This document shows positions 11,786 to 24,932 of a stretch of DNA of 64,000 bases, one piece after another (within the stretch, counting starts at the first letter, position 1; every line of letters starts with the position of its first letter). Under the pieces are notes generated by a model. It saw only the letters and a list, made by a program, of their open reading frames with translations. It was not told the origin of the DNA and searched no databases. Both the position numbers and the translations under genes were made by a program. This DNA comes from Stereum hirsutum FP-91666 SS1. Taxonomy: Eukaryota; Basidiomycota; Agaricomycetes; Russulales; Stereaceae. Where the stretch lies: NCBI RefSeq assembly GCF_000264905.1, contig NW_006763133.1:1932329-1996328 (forward strand). The letters run 5' to 3'.

Positions 11786-12367
11786 TCGTTACTTATCCTG
11801 CGTTCGACGTTGGACACGGTTGGAGATGTGCGGGGAAGTCCAAACTCATCGCAGCAGTTCATGCGAGGTGCATAAGTAGCAGTTCGTTCTGGTAGTACTT
11901 TAGGCGGACATGTCATGTTGGTATCAGTGCGCCTACGGCGTACCATTGACAGAACACCGAGACTTCACGAAAAAAACCAAAATCACGTTATCTACGTATC
12001 TTGCGGAGATGAGAAGGACCTTGAGGCCTGCGAACAATCAGGACTGTCCAATTTGTCTGCGATATCGGGCATGAGATTAGCGGTACGCACCGACTGGTGT
12101 CTGTGATTGGGTTATTGAATGTAAACTTCGAAAGATGGTCATGGGCGAGGGATCGCAAAGATATCCAGAACCGAGCGGACCAGATCCATCCATGTAGCAG
12201 GGTTTGCCCCTGTCTTATCATGGAAGGACCTCTGCCGCCGCCCAACGATGTTTAAGCTTCAAATCTCGACTGCATTGAAAGCTTGAAGGTATATGTTCTT
12301 GCTGCCCGACTCTTCACGGGCATTTCTTCATCATCTAACAGACACGCCCTAAACTCGACGATCTACA
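11786..12367. other. divergent intergenic region
   Basis: This 582-bp gap separates the head-to-head starts of the MFS transporter (minus) and the 2OG oxygenase (plus). It should carry both promoters. No strong TATA box or exon is apparent. Confidence 0.4.
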
Positions 12368-13770
12368 ATGGCCACCATGACCGATACCGAAGAGGTGCGT
12401 CCTTTTGTCACTCGTACACATTGGCCCAACCTGTTCCTCATGGCTGACGAAAGTCACTCACCCATGACTACCTTCGAACACAGTTCGTCACCTTCCATGC
12501 AGGAGGTAAACCTGGAATGCGCAGGATCCTCCGTGGCGCCGAAGCCAAGCCCACGTTCTCGGCAATCCCAGTAATCGACTTCACGAACATCGACTCTCCA
12601 TCGCTCGAGCTGCGTCAAGCACTCGCCAAGGAGTTGTACGACGCCTGCAGCCAGGTCGGGTTCTTCTACGCCAAGGGGCATGGGATATCGGAGGAGTTGT
12701 TTGGGGAGACGTTTCAGTGTCTGCGGAGATTCTTTCTAGAGTTAGATGAGGAGGTGAAGATGACTGCCCATTTGCATAAGAACCCTGCTATCAGGTGAGT
12801 GACTCCGAGATGCGGGAAGCTGCATTTATTAATAATATGATACTTCAGAGGGTACGAACCTATGGGTGAGACAAAGCTGGACCCTAAATCCAGAGGAGGT
12901 ATGCCCATCTCTCCACTCCCCCTCGTCCTCCATCTGACGTCTTGAAGATGTGAAGGAGGCATTCTGCATGGGCGATGATGCTCTCGAGCCAGAGCAACAC
13001 TATCCCTCAGATCTCCCCTTACCCGCGGGGATCAAACCACAGAACATATGGCCGGAGAACGTACCCTGGTTCCGCCAATCTCTGTACGAATACTACTCCG
13101 CCGTCATGCCCTTCTCCATGAAACTCGTCCGGCTGTTCGCACTGGCTCTGCACCAGGAATCTGAGGCCGCGTTCGACGGTATCTTCAAGTTCCCGATCAC
13201 AGGTATGCGGGCATTGCACTACCCACCGCAGGGCAAAGTCGACGACGACGGCTACATCGGGCTCGGCGCCCACTCCGACTTTTCCTGTACGTCCTTCATG
13301 TTGCCATATCAATTGTCTTATTGGGTATTTTTCAAGAAAGGAAGGACACTGAACTCACTTTCCGTACAGGGTTGACTCTGGTCCTCCAAGACGACGTCCC
13401 AGCGCTCGAAGTCCTAAACGCAAACGGGCTCTGGATCTCCGCCCCGCCCATCCCCGGCGCCTTCGTCTGCAACGTCGGCCAATACCTCGAACGCCATTCG
13501 AACAGGCTTTTCCCCGCCACCGTCCACCGCGTGCGCAACATGACGGGCGAGAGGAGGTACTCGCTTCCTTTCTTCTTGACTCCCGACTCGGATGCGACGA
13601 TCGAGCCGTTGGCGAGTTGTGTCGGGGATGAAGGCAAGAAGTTCGAGGCGATCAATGTCGGGGAGCTGTATGTGAGGAGGGTGTTGCCGGCGAGGCATAA
13701 ACATCCTACGGCGATCAAATATAAAGATACGCCGGAGGAGGAGTTGGTCTATAGTATCATGTTTCAGTAG
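12368..13770 (+). CDS. 2-oxoglutarate/Fe(II)-dependent oxygenase (isopenicillin-N-synthase-like)
   Basis: Five exons in phase (12368-12394, 12484-12794, 12849-12898, 12948-13286, 13370-13770) give 375 residues. The family couples O2 and 2-oxoglutarate (or substrate alone) to hydroxylation or ring chemistry of small molecules. Domains: a DIOX_N segment starting IPVIDFTNID (about 40) with VGFFYAKGHGI, then the jelly-roll core. The iron ligands are His and Asp of LGAHSDFSWLTLVLQDD and the distal His of FPATVHRVRN; the 2OG-binding Arg and Ser are in RRYSLPFF. The first exon encodes only nine residues before an 89-nt intron. The acceptor at 12483 is the only one that keeps the frame. Substrate is unknown. 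Its neighbours, a transporter and an acyltransferase, hint at a shared pathway. Confidence 0.92.
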
Positions 13771-14145
13771 GGGTATCGTGTATGGGCGGAGGGAGGGAAG
13801 TTGTGTAGGAATATTGTAGGATGCGTCGGTGAACCTGCTGACTGTGTAGGTCTTTTGAACAAGGACCTGGCGAGTTGGAGACGCTGCGACCACTTAGCTG
13901 AGATTTTGTGCCACGAAAAATCAGGGTATTGACTTTCGTCACCGGAGTCCAAGAAATCCAGATATATAAATAGTGTGGTAGTACCTCTACTCCGTTCAAA
14001 GAACCTGCTAGGTGATACAAGAGTGTAACGGAAGTGTCATGATTATAGAATATCTCCTACGCAGGTAAAAACAAAGAACGTTAATGAGTAATGACGCGAT
14101 GGCCTGAAAGACAGAGATTGTCATACCATGTTAAATGACGTGCCC
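13771..14145. other. convergent intergenic region
   Basis: This 375-bp gap lies between the stops of the oxygenase and the acyltransferase. It is AT-rich (for example around 13960-13975) with no supported coding sequence. Confidence 0.4.
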
Positions 14146-15443
14146 TCACAAATGGCGAGCGATCCACTCAACGAGTCGCACCACTCCACTCACAACAATA
14201 TAGCCGATCCTCGACTCCTCCGGGAAAAGATTAATCACCAACAACCCCTTCCTCGCCCACGCGTCCACCATCCTCATCCCCCACCCAAGCGTCCACACCA
14301 TAGTCCAAACCCAACCCTTCCAACCTCTTACCTTCCCCATCCCCAACCCCTCCCAAATCCCCTCCAACACGATCCCCACGCCCATCATAATGAAGAACAT
14401 CCCGACCGTACTAAACTCCGTCCCCTTCCCCAGTCCATACAGCCCCCAATCGTGCACGAGCGCAGAAACCGCGAAAGCACCGATCACCGCGCCCGGCTTG
14501 CCAAAAATCGCGGAAAGAGGCCTAGAGCCGACGGCGACGAAGATCTGACGGAAGAACCGATGATATCTCTTTCCCCAGAATTCGGAGATACTGGTCGATA
14601 ACCAGGGACGATTCGAGGGGGGTGGCCATTGGGATGTCGATTGTCCGAGGAAAAGACACGACGGGACGGCGGCGGCAAGGTATCCGGTGTCTACGGCGGT
14701 GTAGGAAAGGACTCCGACCAGTAACGTGATGAGGACTGCGCGTGCGTAACGAGTGAGAGGAGGGAGAGAGGTGTCGAATATGGTATCTCCGTCTGGGCTA
14801 TTGATTCCCGGACAGAGATAGACGGCGGAAAAGTACGCGATGTCGCAGAGGGAGGCTTTGAGGAGGAGGGTGAGCGTGAGCCGTGTCAAGGAGCGAGGGG
14901 GAACTTCGGGGAAGGGATTGCGTGCCCATGACCAGCCGATGCCGCGATGATTGTTGGTGAGTGCGATGGTGTCTTTGAGTAGTTGGAGAGGGTTTAGTGG
15001 TGCGTCGTCGGTAGGTTCGGAGGAGGCTTCCTTGGAGTGCAGTCGTCGGTAGGGTTTTGTGGCGAATGCCCATTCGATTGATCGCAAACAAAGCTGCATT
15101 ATCCCGCTCTATCAAAAAAGTATGAGAAAATTCCCTCATAAAGGCGTAATTTCATGTAAGAACTCACCACGAGTGCAAAGTTCAACCCCTGGATCTGCCA
15201 GTGGTCTTCCCAGCCCAGCAGCATTGCTATCCTCAGCGCCAAATCATACCTCGTCGCAGCATGCCATCCGGACCAAATCGCAAACGGAAGCAAGGATAGT
15301 CTGAATATCAACGTCCGTGGAAGCTGTACAAGCAAAGCAAGAACATAGTAGCATGCGAGCAACGGTGCGACCCCAGAGAAGGTTATGGGTTCACGAAGAG
15401 CTGGATCTGGTAAGGGCAAAAAGGACCAAGTCGGAGTTTTCAT
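14146..15443 (-). CDS. wax-synthase-domain membrane O-acyltransferase
   Basis: Two exons in phase (15443-15168, 15108-14146) give 412 residues with about 8 hydrophobic helices. The wax synthase/MBOAT-like family transfers acyl groups to hydroxyls of long-chain alcohols, sterols or terpenoids in the ER; fungal members often acetylate secondary metabolites. Diagnostic segments: PWLSTSISEFWGKRYHRFFR, the typical FWxRRWHxxFR-type motif, and SALVHDWGL with the conserved membrane His. Near the C-terminus are WVWTMVWTLGWGMRMVDAWA and an aliphatic helix. The ATG at 15443 is accepted because the next exon boundary is in phase. An alternative upstream exon exists (see the following interval). The acceptor alcohol is not predictable. 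Confidence 0.88.
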
Positions 15444-15862
15444 GACAGGTAGTTTGTTTTGAGACCGGTCGCACTACACCTATACTACAAACCACAGACT
15501 GAGAGAACACTGTAGTTCCTGCAAGGAGGGTCGAACTGAACAAATTGAGCGCAGCGTTCTCCATCAACAGAACATACATGCTTGGCAGTTGCGGATCAAA
15601 TTGGAGTGGAGGTACCGCCCGACGTTTTTACCTCCGCCAAGCGCCCATACTATGGTCCCGCGAAGCTGCAGCCGGTAGGCTGGTCCCAAAATTCGTGCGC
15701 GATGCACTTGTCGAAATCTCGAGTCAAAACGAGGAGAGGATTATTCCTCTTCAAGCACTACTGATACATATCCCAACTCGCGCTCCAGATCCAAGCAACA
15801 TTACAGTGACAGTCGTATCACTTCGTACAAACCTATCGGACCTACTATTTCGCTTCTCTGAA
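15444..15862. other. region 5' of the acyltransferase / 3' of the zinc-finger gene
   Basis: This 419-bp gap lies between two minus-strand genes. The minus strand carries a 30-codon stretch starting ATG at 15579, MYVLLMENAALNLF..., in a different frame from the acyltransferase. It could be an upstream first exon spliced over the annotated ATG to an acceptor near 15409. The simpler model is kept. Confidence 0.35.
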
Positions 15863-18969
<3,107 letters not shown>

Positions 18970-20018
18970 ATGAGCAGGCCGTACGACTTGTCCAAGGTTG
19001 ACCTGAAGCCCAAGCGGCACCATGGCTACAGCGTTCTCATCTTCATATTCGGCACCCTCTTTCCTCCTCTCGGTCCGTCTTCATCTATCTCCACCTCTCT
19101 TCGCCGTTCCACCCAGTGGCTCATGCGGTCTTTCTCACACCTTTGACAGCTGTCGCCATACGATTTGGGCTAGGCAGCGATTTCTGGCTGAATCTGTTCC
19201 TGACGATATGTGGCTATATCCCTGGTGCGTATCATCCTACTCCCTCTGCGCACCACGTCGGCTCAACATGCCTGCGCACTCATCCAGGACACGTACACAA
19301 CTTCTATATCCAGGTCGGTCTCCGTCATTCAATTTCTCCCTTCGTCTCACCCTCTCATGTCTTGTAACAGAACGTAAGAAACAACAAGAACAACAACCGC
19401 ACGCCCAAATGGGCCCAACGCTATGGCCTCGTCGACACTTCTGAGATCAAGCGCAAGCAGAAACGTTCCCAATGGGCTAACCGCTACAACGATCGCCTCC
19501 CCAACTCCACCCTGGAAGGCCAACCTTATGAGGAAGGCCAGGAACACGATCCTTCCGTCCACAGCTCCATCGACGAAGCGGGGAACCGTCGCAACGCAGC
19601 TGGTGAACTCTGGAACCCGGAGGAAGAGCGCTACTACGGTCGTAACGATGCAGCGAGCACCAACTCGGGTGGTCGGTGGCATTATCCAGCCAACTTCGAC
19701 GATGCGGTGGTGACCCCGAGCGATGGGCATGGACATAAGAAGAAGAAGGGGAAGAAGGATAGATGGGCGAGGACGGAGGATGCGTACAGTCTGAGTGAGG
19801 AGCAGGGGAAGAAGAAGAAAAAGAAGAAGCGGTCGGTGAAGCGGACCTCGGATGTAGATGGGGACACGTATTCGAGGAGGAGCGGGTCGACGAACGAGTT
19901 CCCGGAGGATCCAGAGGGTGGGCTATATGGGAATAGCAGTCCGACAGCGGGTGCCAATGGTAGTGCGAGTGCACCGCGTCAGACGAACGGGGATGAAGTC
20001 TTTAATCACGAATTCTAA
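18970..20018 (+). CDS. PMP3/SNA-type proteolipid with long lysine-rich C-terminal extension
   Basis: Four exons in phase (18970-19072, 19150-19224, 19288-19313, 19371-20018) give 283 residues. The first ~80 are a PMP3 (UPF0057) domain: helix one IFIFGTLFPPLAVAIRFGLG, then DFWLNLFLTICGYIPGHVHNFYI, the family signature. PMP3 proteins are tiny plasma-membrane or vacuolar proteolipids affecting membrane potential and salt tolerance; yeast Sna2/Sna4 are related. Here a 200-residue cytosolic extension follows: TPKWAQRYGLVD, an NPEEERYYG segment, and Lys clusters (GHKKKKGKKDRW, GKKKKKKKR). Three introns fall within the short membrane domain, and the whole tail is one exon. The tail's role is unknown. 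The domain assignment is firm. Confidence 0.9.
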
Positions 20019-20775
20019 GGGCTGCGTGTTGGGGGTAGGGCGTTCAGGAAGATGGCTTGGTATGGTGGGCTTGGGCAAGTAACTCCTATGTCCTGCGCCT
20101 TGGTCATCGGGACATTCTTTCATTCCTTTTATTTCCTTCATCATTCTCGTTGCATACAGCTATCTCAATCTGGCTTTGGTCTCAGCATCCCTTGATGCTC
20201 ATCGCGATCGACCCATGTATAAACTCCACTAAATCACTCTACATACCCTCTTTGCTTTACTCTACCGCATCGAGGTCGTTTTCACTCCTCACCGTGCCCG
20301 TTGCCTATTTATTGCATTGTTTCTCTCCGATAGCTTGCGTGTGTTCACTTCCTGCGAGAGCGTCGCGAATCGTGAATCCTATGTAAGTAATTGGTGTGGT
20401 GATTTCCTACTCATACCATCTGGACCCGAAAGCCTCCACCCGAAGTTGCGGCGGCGTTCCTCTACAACGTCAACATGGACCACATTCTTCTTTCTCTCGA
20501 GTGAACCACATGCTCGCAATGCTCTGTCCCAGTCTGTCCCTCGCTATAATAAACCCTCTGGGTCTTATCTATCCGCAAGAATAGCATGTCCAGTTATAAC
20601 TTCGAGCTTCTTCAGGCCCTAACTTCCATCACAGAAGCCTTCGTCTGTCAGTCCGCTGGTTACATATGCACCCTCCGAGTCGCTAGATCGCTATATAAAG
20701 AAGACGATAGCCGAACAACGTAGCGATGCGTCGTCCTCGACTCGGACGCTGAGTGCATAACTCGAACTTCTGGCC
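20019..20775. other. intergenic region with the promoter of PNGase A copy 1
   Basis: The 5' part is the 3' UTR of the PMP3-like gene. From about 20428 the sequence is recognisably related to the region upstream of the second PNGase copy (24678 onward). A TATA box is at 20692-20699. No coding exon is seen. Confidence 0.5.
20692..20699 (+). promoter_or_regulatory. TATA box of PNGase A copy 1
   Basis: TATATAAA lies 77 bp upstream of the start codon. The duplicated gene keeps a related element at the matching place, which supports function. Confidence 0.6.
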
Positions 20776-23370
20776 ATGCTTTTCGGACGCGTCGTCCCCA
20801 AGCTTGTGTTCGCGTCGTCGTTGGTAGGACTTGGACTTGGATTTGGAAAGCTCGTAAGTGCGGCTCGGTTGGTCGATTTTCAGGTTGCGCAGCCGCCGCC
20901 TGTGCCGGAGGATGCGAAGACGTGTGAGGTGGAGATTTTAGAGTGAGTTGCTAGTTGTTTATTGCGGATTGTGGAATAGGGGCCTATTACAGTGGATGCA
21001 CTTTGTTGACTTGGTACGATGCATTCGCCTGGATGGTCTTGGTCGGTGAAGACATACGTTCGGAAACTCGTATGGAAGGTGCGTTCTCTGCTCTTATTCC
21101 AAGTCGAGTTTCTGCGCTTACCATCTTAACACCGTCGTACTGTGTGTTTGCCCTGGCAATTAGTCCTGCGATCGTGTCATTCACCCCTCCGACCGACTGT
21201 GGCGAAGTCGGCTCTTGGGCGGGTATAACACTCAATTTGACCGTCACTTCCAATGGGACGCAGTACGATAGGCTGGGGATAATGACTTTTCAGAATGTCG
21301 AGAGTACGTACTCCGTCCAATTGCTAGCCTTCTCCATGGTGGTGTTGCACTGGCACTTATTACCGCGACATTGTGGTGCTCATCCTCGGCTTGATAGTAT
21401 GGCGCACGTCGACTCCGGAGCCTGTGTCGGGAGATGGGATTATATGGACGTATGTTTACCTCGTTCTCTTTGCAAGTGGCCCATCTCATGTTGAGTTTGT
21501 TGTCGTTGATAGGTATGTGAAGGACGTGACGCGTTATCTTCCGTTGTTTGCGACGGACGGGACGTTCATCTTCGAGCTGGATAATATCCTGACAGATGTG
21601 GATACGGGACAATATGCGGGTGAGTCTTCGTCGCTTTGTTCAGCATCGTCACAGCGTTGCGGCATCCGCAATCGTTCCTTCCTGCTCGAACGCGCCGCAC
21701 GCCACACGCCACACTCGAGCCTGAGGTTGTGATCATTCGCTCAAAAAAACAAACACCCTTCCTTCTTGCAGCTACATTGTCGGCCACTTTCTACGAGTCT
21801 TCGTCGGAATATCATACTGCAGCCCACTCCGACCTGATCATCCCACTGTCCACTTTGTCGAACAATACAGGGAACGACGCGTCTGTTCCCCCTGCCTTCT
21901 CAGTACGTGCAATCTACTCCCTGCGAAAGTTAAGAAGGCCATCTAAGCCACTCGTTATCCTTCCTATAGATAAATGTCACTGTGCCTACAAATGCGATAA
22001 CTGCGTATGCTGAACTATACGCGTCTGGAAACAGTGAGGAAGAGTTCTGGGTACGTAACTCCCAGAGAAATGGCCCGTTGATACTGATATTGACGGACGA
22101 ATGTAGTATTACAACGTCGCCAACGACTACCTATCAGATCTACCATCCGGAACGACATACGGCGATGGCCCCTTCCGCGAAGTCCGTATCCTCGTCGACG
22201 GTATGGTCGCCGGCGTAGCCTTCCCTTATGCAGTCATTTTCACGGGCGGAATCGTCCCTGCTGCTTGGAGGTCCGCCCTTTTCTTTTACGCCTGTTGACT
22301 TACACTAGCACTGTGATTGACACGACTTGACTCTGATTAATTAGACCCATAGCCGCCTATGGCGCGCTCGACCTCCCGACACACTTCCTCGACCTAACTC
22401 CCTTCATTCCTATCCTTACCGACGGTTCCCCACATAACATAACCCTCGACGTCGTCTCCGCCGAATCCAACCACACCATCAACTCGAACTGGTACCTCTC
22501 CGGCCTTCTCCAGATCGAGCTCGACTCCACAGACACGCCTACCACGGGAAACATCACGAAGTACGAGGTGGAAGAGTATGCGCAGGCGACGAGCGGGGGG
22601 AGTGTAAGTGCGAGTGGCGATTTGACGGTCACGGTTGGGGCTACGAGGAGCGTCAGGATTGAGAGTGAGATTTGGACGGGGAGTGGGGATAAGGTGGAGG
22701 TTGTGTTTAAGCAGGAGATGCAGTTTGAGAATGTGCAGAGTTATGTGAATAATGCGTCGATTCAGGTACGTGATCTCTCTCTCTCTCTCGTCTATTTTGA
22801 CATTGTGATGTGTCATGGTCGCTAATCGTAGTGGGCTCTGCACAGATCGTGACACAGACGAGCAAAGGGTCCATCTCGTCGACGCATAATGGCGTGCAAG
22901 TTCTCAAGGATGACTTCTCGTACCCACTCTGGGCGAATCTTACCTTTTTGACTCCGGACGAAGATAATTGTGAGGATCTTTTTTTGGCCTTACTTTTTGT
23001 GCCATGGCTCATGCGAGAACTGGATGTAGTCACCGCCACGATTGATCACTCGTACGAGCGTTCTCTCCTGCCGAGTCCTTTCATTCTTGGCAGCGACATC
23101 CAAGAACACCAGATCGCAGGTATGTAATTCACATTTTTTCACCAATAATTCAATACCCATCAACGCACGCCCATCCTTCGATCTACAGGTGGCACCTACC
23201 ACCTCGCCTCGACAGGTAACACCGGCTCCCAAGGAATCAGCAACAACACGTTCTCCTACTCCGACGACGCCGGGAACACGTACAGCAGACAAGTTGGCGC
23301 GTACGAGTACAATATCACGTATGATACCCAGAGCGGAAGTCTGGCAGCTGCAGAGGGTGTACCCACGTAG
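20776..23370 (+). CDS. secreted PNGase A-type peptide N-glycanase, copy 1
   Basis: The PNGase A family removes whole N-glycans by cleaving the GlcNAc-Asn amide of glycopeptides, and acts outside the cell or in acidic compartments. Twelve exons in phase (20776-20942, 21052-21078, 21164-21303, 21398-21449, 21513-21619, 21772-21902, 21970-22050, 22107-22270, 22345-22765, 22846-22969, 23030-23119, 23189-23370) give 561 residues. A signal peptide is clear (hydrophobic LVFASSLVGLGLGFG, cleavage near LVSA). Family landmarks: LVDFQVAQPPP, EHTFGNSYGSPAIV, FTPPTDCG, WAGITLNLT, QNVEIWRTSTPEP, VKDVTRYLPLF, HSDLIIPLSTL, FREVRILVDGMVAGV, HNITLDVVSAE and LPSPFILGSDIQEHQIAGG. Exon 2 is only 27 nt. Many N-x-S/T sites are present, fitting a secreted glycoprotein. 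Confidence 0.92.
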
Positions 23371-24932
23371 GTCTATGAGGGAATATGAAGGTCGTCAGTG
23401 TGTCGAAAGAGGTGGTTACTTATCTCGCTCAAATATTCACATCTTGTTAGGCAGAAATCTCTCAGCTCGTTCATAGTAAGCTGGACCTCAAGTTGAAGTT
23501 GCTTCACGCGACGCGCTTGTCCCTCATGCTACGAATCCGAAATGAAACATTCTTCAACCTTTTCGAGGTGCCTCACCGTCGCTCTCGACGATGCGTCCTT
23601 GGAGACCGTGACATCGACCGCCGATCTATGTAAAGCCTACGACTTGACCAGAGTCATCTGTTCATTTTCCCTACAGGCAGATGCATTGCTCCCATGGAAT
23701 GTGACAAGACTCGATCTCATGCAGCGGTGACGGCGCACATAATCTCTCCAGTGTATTCCGTGGTGCGTTTCCATCCTGGCTTCGATGTTCTTTATCTTGC
23801 TATGTAACATCAGCGTTGGTATTATTGACCATGCCGCTCGTGCCCATGGCCAATCTTTACACATATGTAGACTCGGGCCTACACCTGCATCTTGTAACAA
23901 AGCCGGTTAAATATGTCTGTGTCTGAAGCTTGAACCCTCCGTGCTTTGATTCTCCCATTTTAAACGCGCGGAATGACACGGCATCATCATATCCAGCGAC
24001 CAGAAGCCCCATGAGCGTTCAGACGAGCGATGCAGTTAAGTGCGGGATGTCGTTAGCTCCGGACATGAAGAATATACCTTCTTCTTTTTGTCCGTCTTTG
24101 CTTCCATGTTCATAATACTCAGGTTTACGCGACCTCGGGGTGGGGCAGGTAAGCCATGAAACATCATTTTACTCGAAGCCGTTCACCTGACCCGCGTTCC
24201 CTATGATCCCAGAAGACCTTGGAATGGTTCGGTACGTTGTCCACTGCTTGTATTGACCTTGCTGCTGCCCATGCGTAAGTATATGGCCTCGTCATAAAAT
24301 GATGGTCTCTACAATGATGGGCAAGTAAAAAGTAGCTAATATCACATGCTATTTCAGACCCTACAAACTTCCCTGAAGTCAATACGTTCGCATTGATGCC
24401 TGGTAGGGGTGTCCAGGTCAGTCAGGCTCCCAGCGTCAGGTAAGAGTGCCACAGAAACACCATCTCTCACGACGCTTCGCTCCTTTCTCACAATTTCTTC
24501 GCGAGTACTGCCTAAACTACTTCTCTGCACCTATAGGACCTACAGGATACCTGGAAGCCGAAGATGACAATATCTGTAAAATTAAAACTTTATCAGTCTT
24601 GACCAGCTTCCCTGTGGGCCACAGAATGTAATAGCGGGTAAGTACGCTTCGATAGGTACAATTTTCACTGGGCAGCCGAAAGTCTCCACCCACTGTGGTG
24701 GGTTTCATCCTCTTCAACGTCAACCTAGACCACATTTTTCTTCCGTGTTTTCTCTCGACCTCGATTCATAAGACTAGTTCGTCCAGTCATGATGAGCTTC
24801 TAAACCTGACTTCCATGGCAGAAGCCTTCCGTCAGTCCGCTGGTTTCCCTCGCTGGATCACCATATAAGGACGAACAATGTAGTGATGCACTACAGCCAA
24901 CCTCGACACTGAGTAACTCTGGGTGTTTGACC
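23371..24932. other. spacer between PNGase copies, with possible degenerate coding fragments
   Basis: This 1.56-kb spacer ends in the promoter of copy 2, with similarity to the copy 1 promoter from about 24678. Between about 24200 and 24580 (+) several short open segments are bounded by plausible splice sites: a CAG acceptor before 24359, a GTAAGA donor at 24441 and a CTATAG acceptor ending 24537. One segment reads NFPEVNTFALMPGRG. They do not join into an open frame or match a family I know, so a decayed gene is possible but unproven. Confidence 0.35.
24864..24868 (+). promoter_or_regulatory. TATA-like element of PNGase A copy 2
   Basis: CATATAAG, 65 bp upstream of the ATG at 24933, is the counterpart of the copy 1 TATA box, with a weaker core. 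Confidence 0.45.

Noticed and set aside
13019..13312. Antisense open frame over the 2OG oxygenase
   Set aside because: It overlaps the iron-site exon of a clear oxygenase and has no signals of its own.
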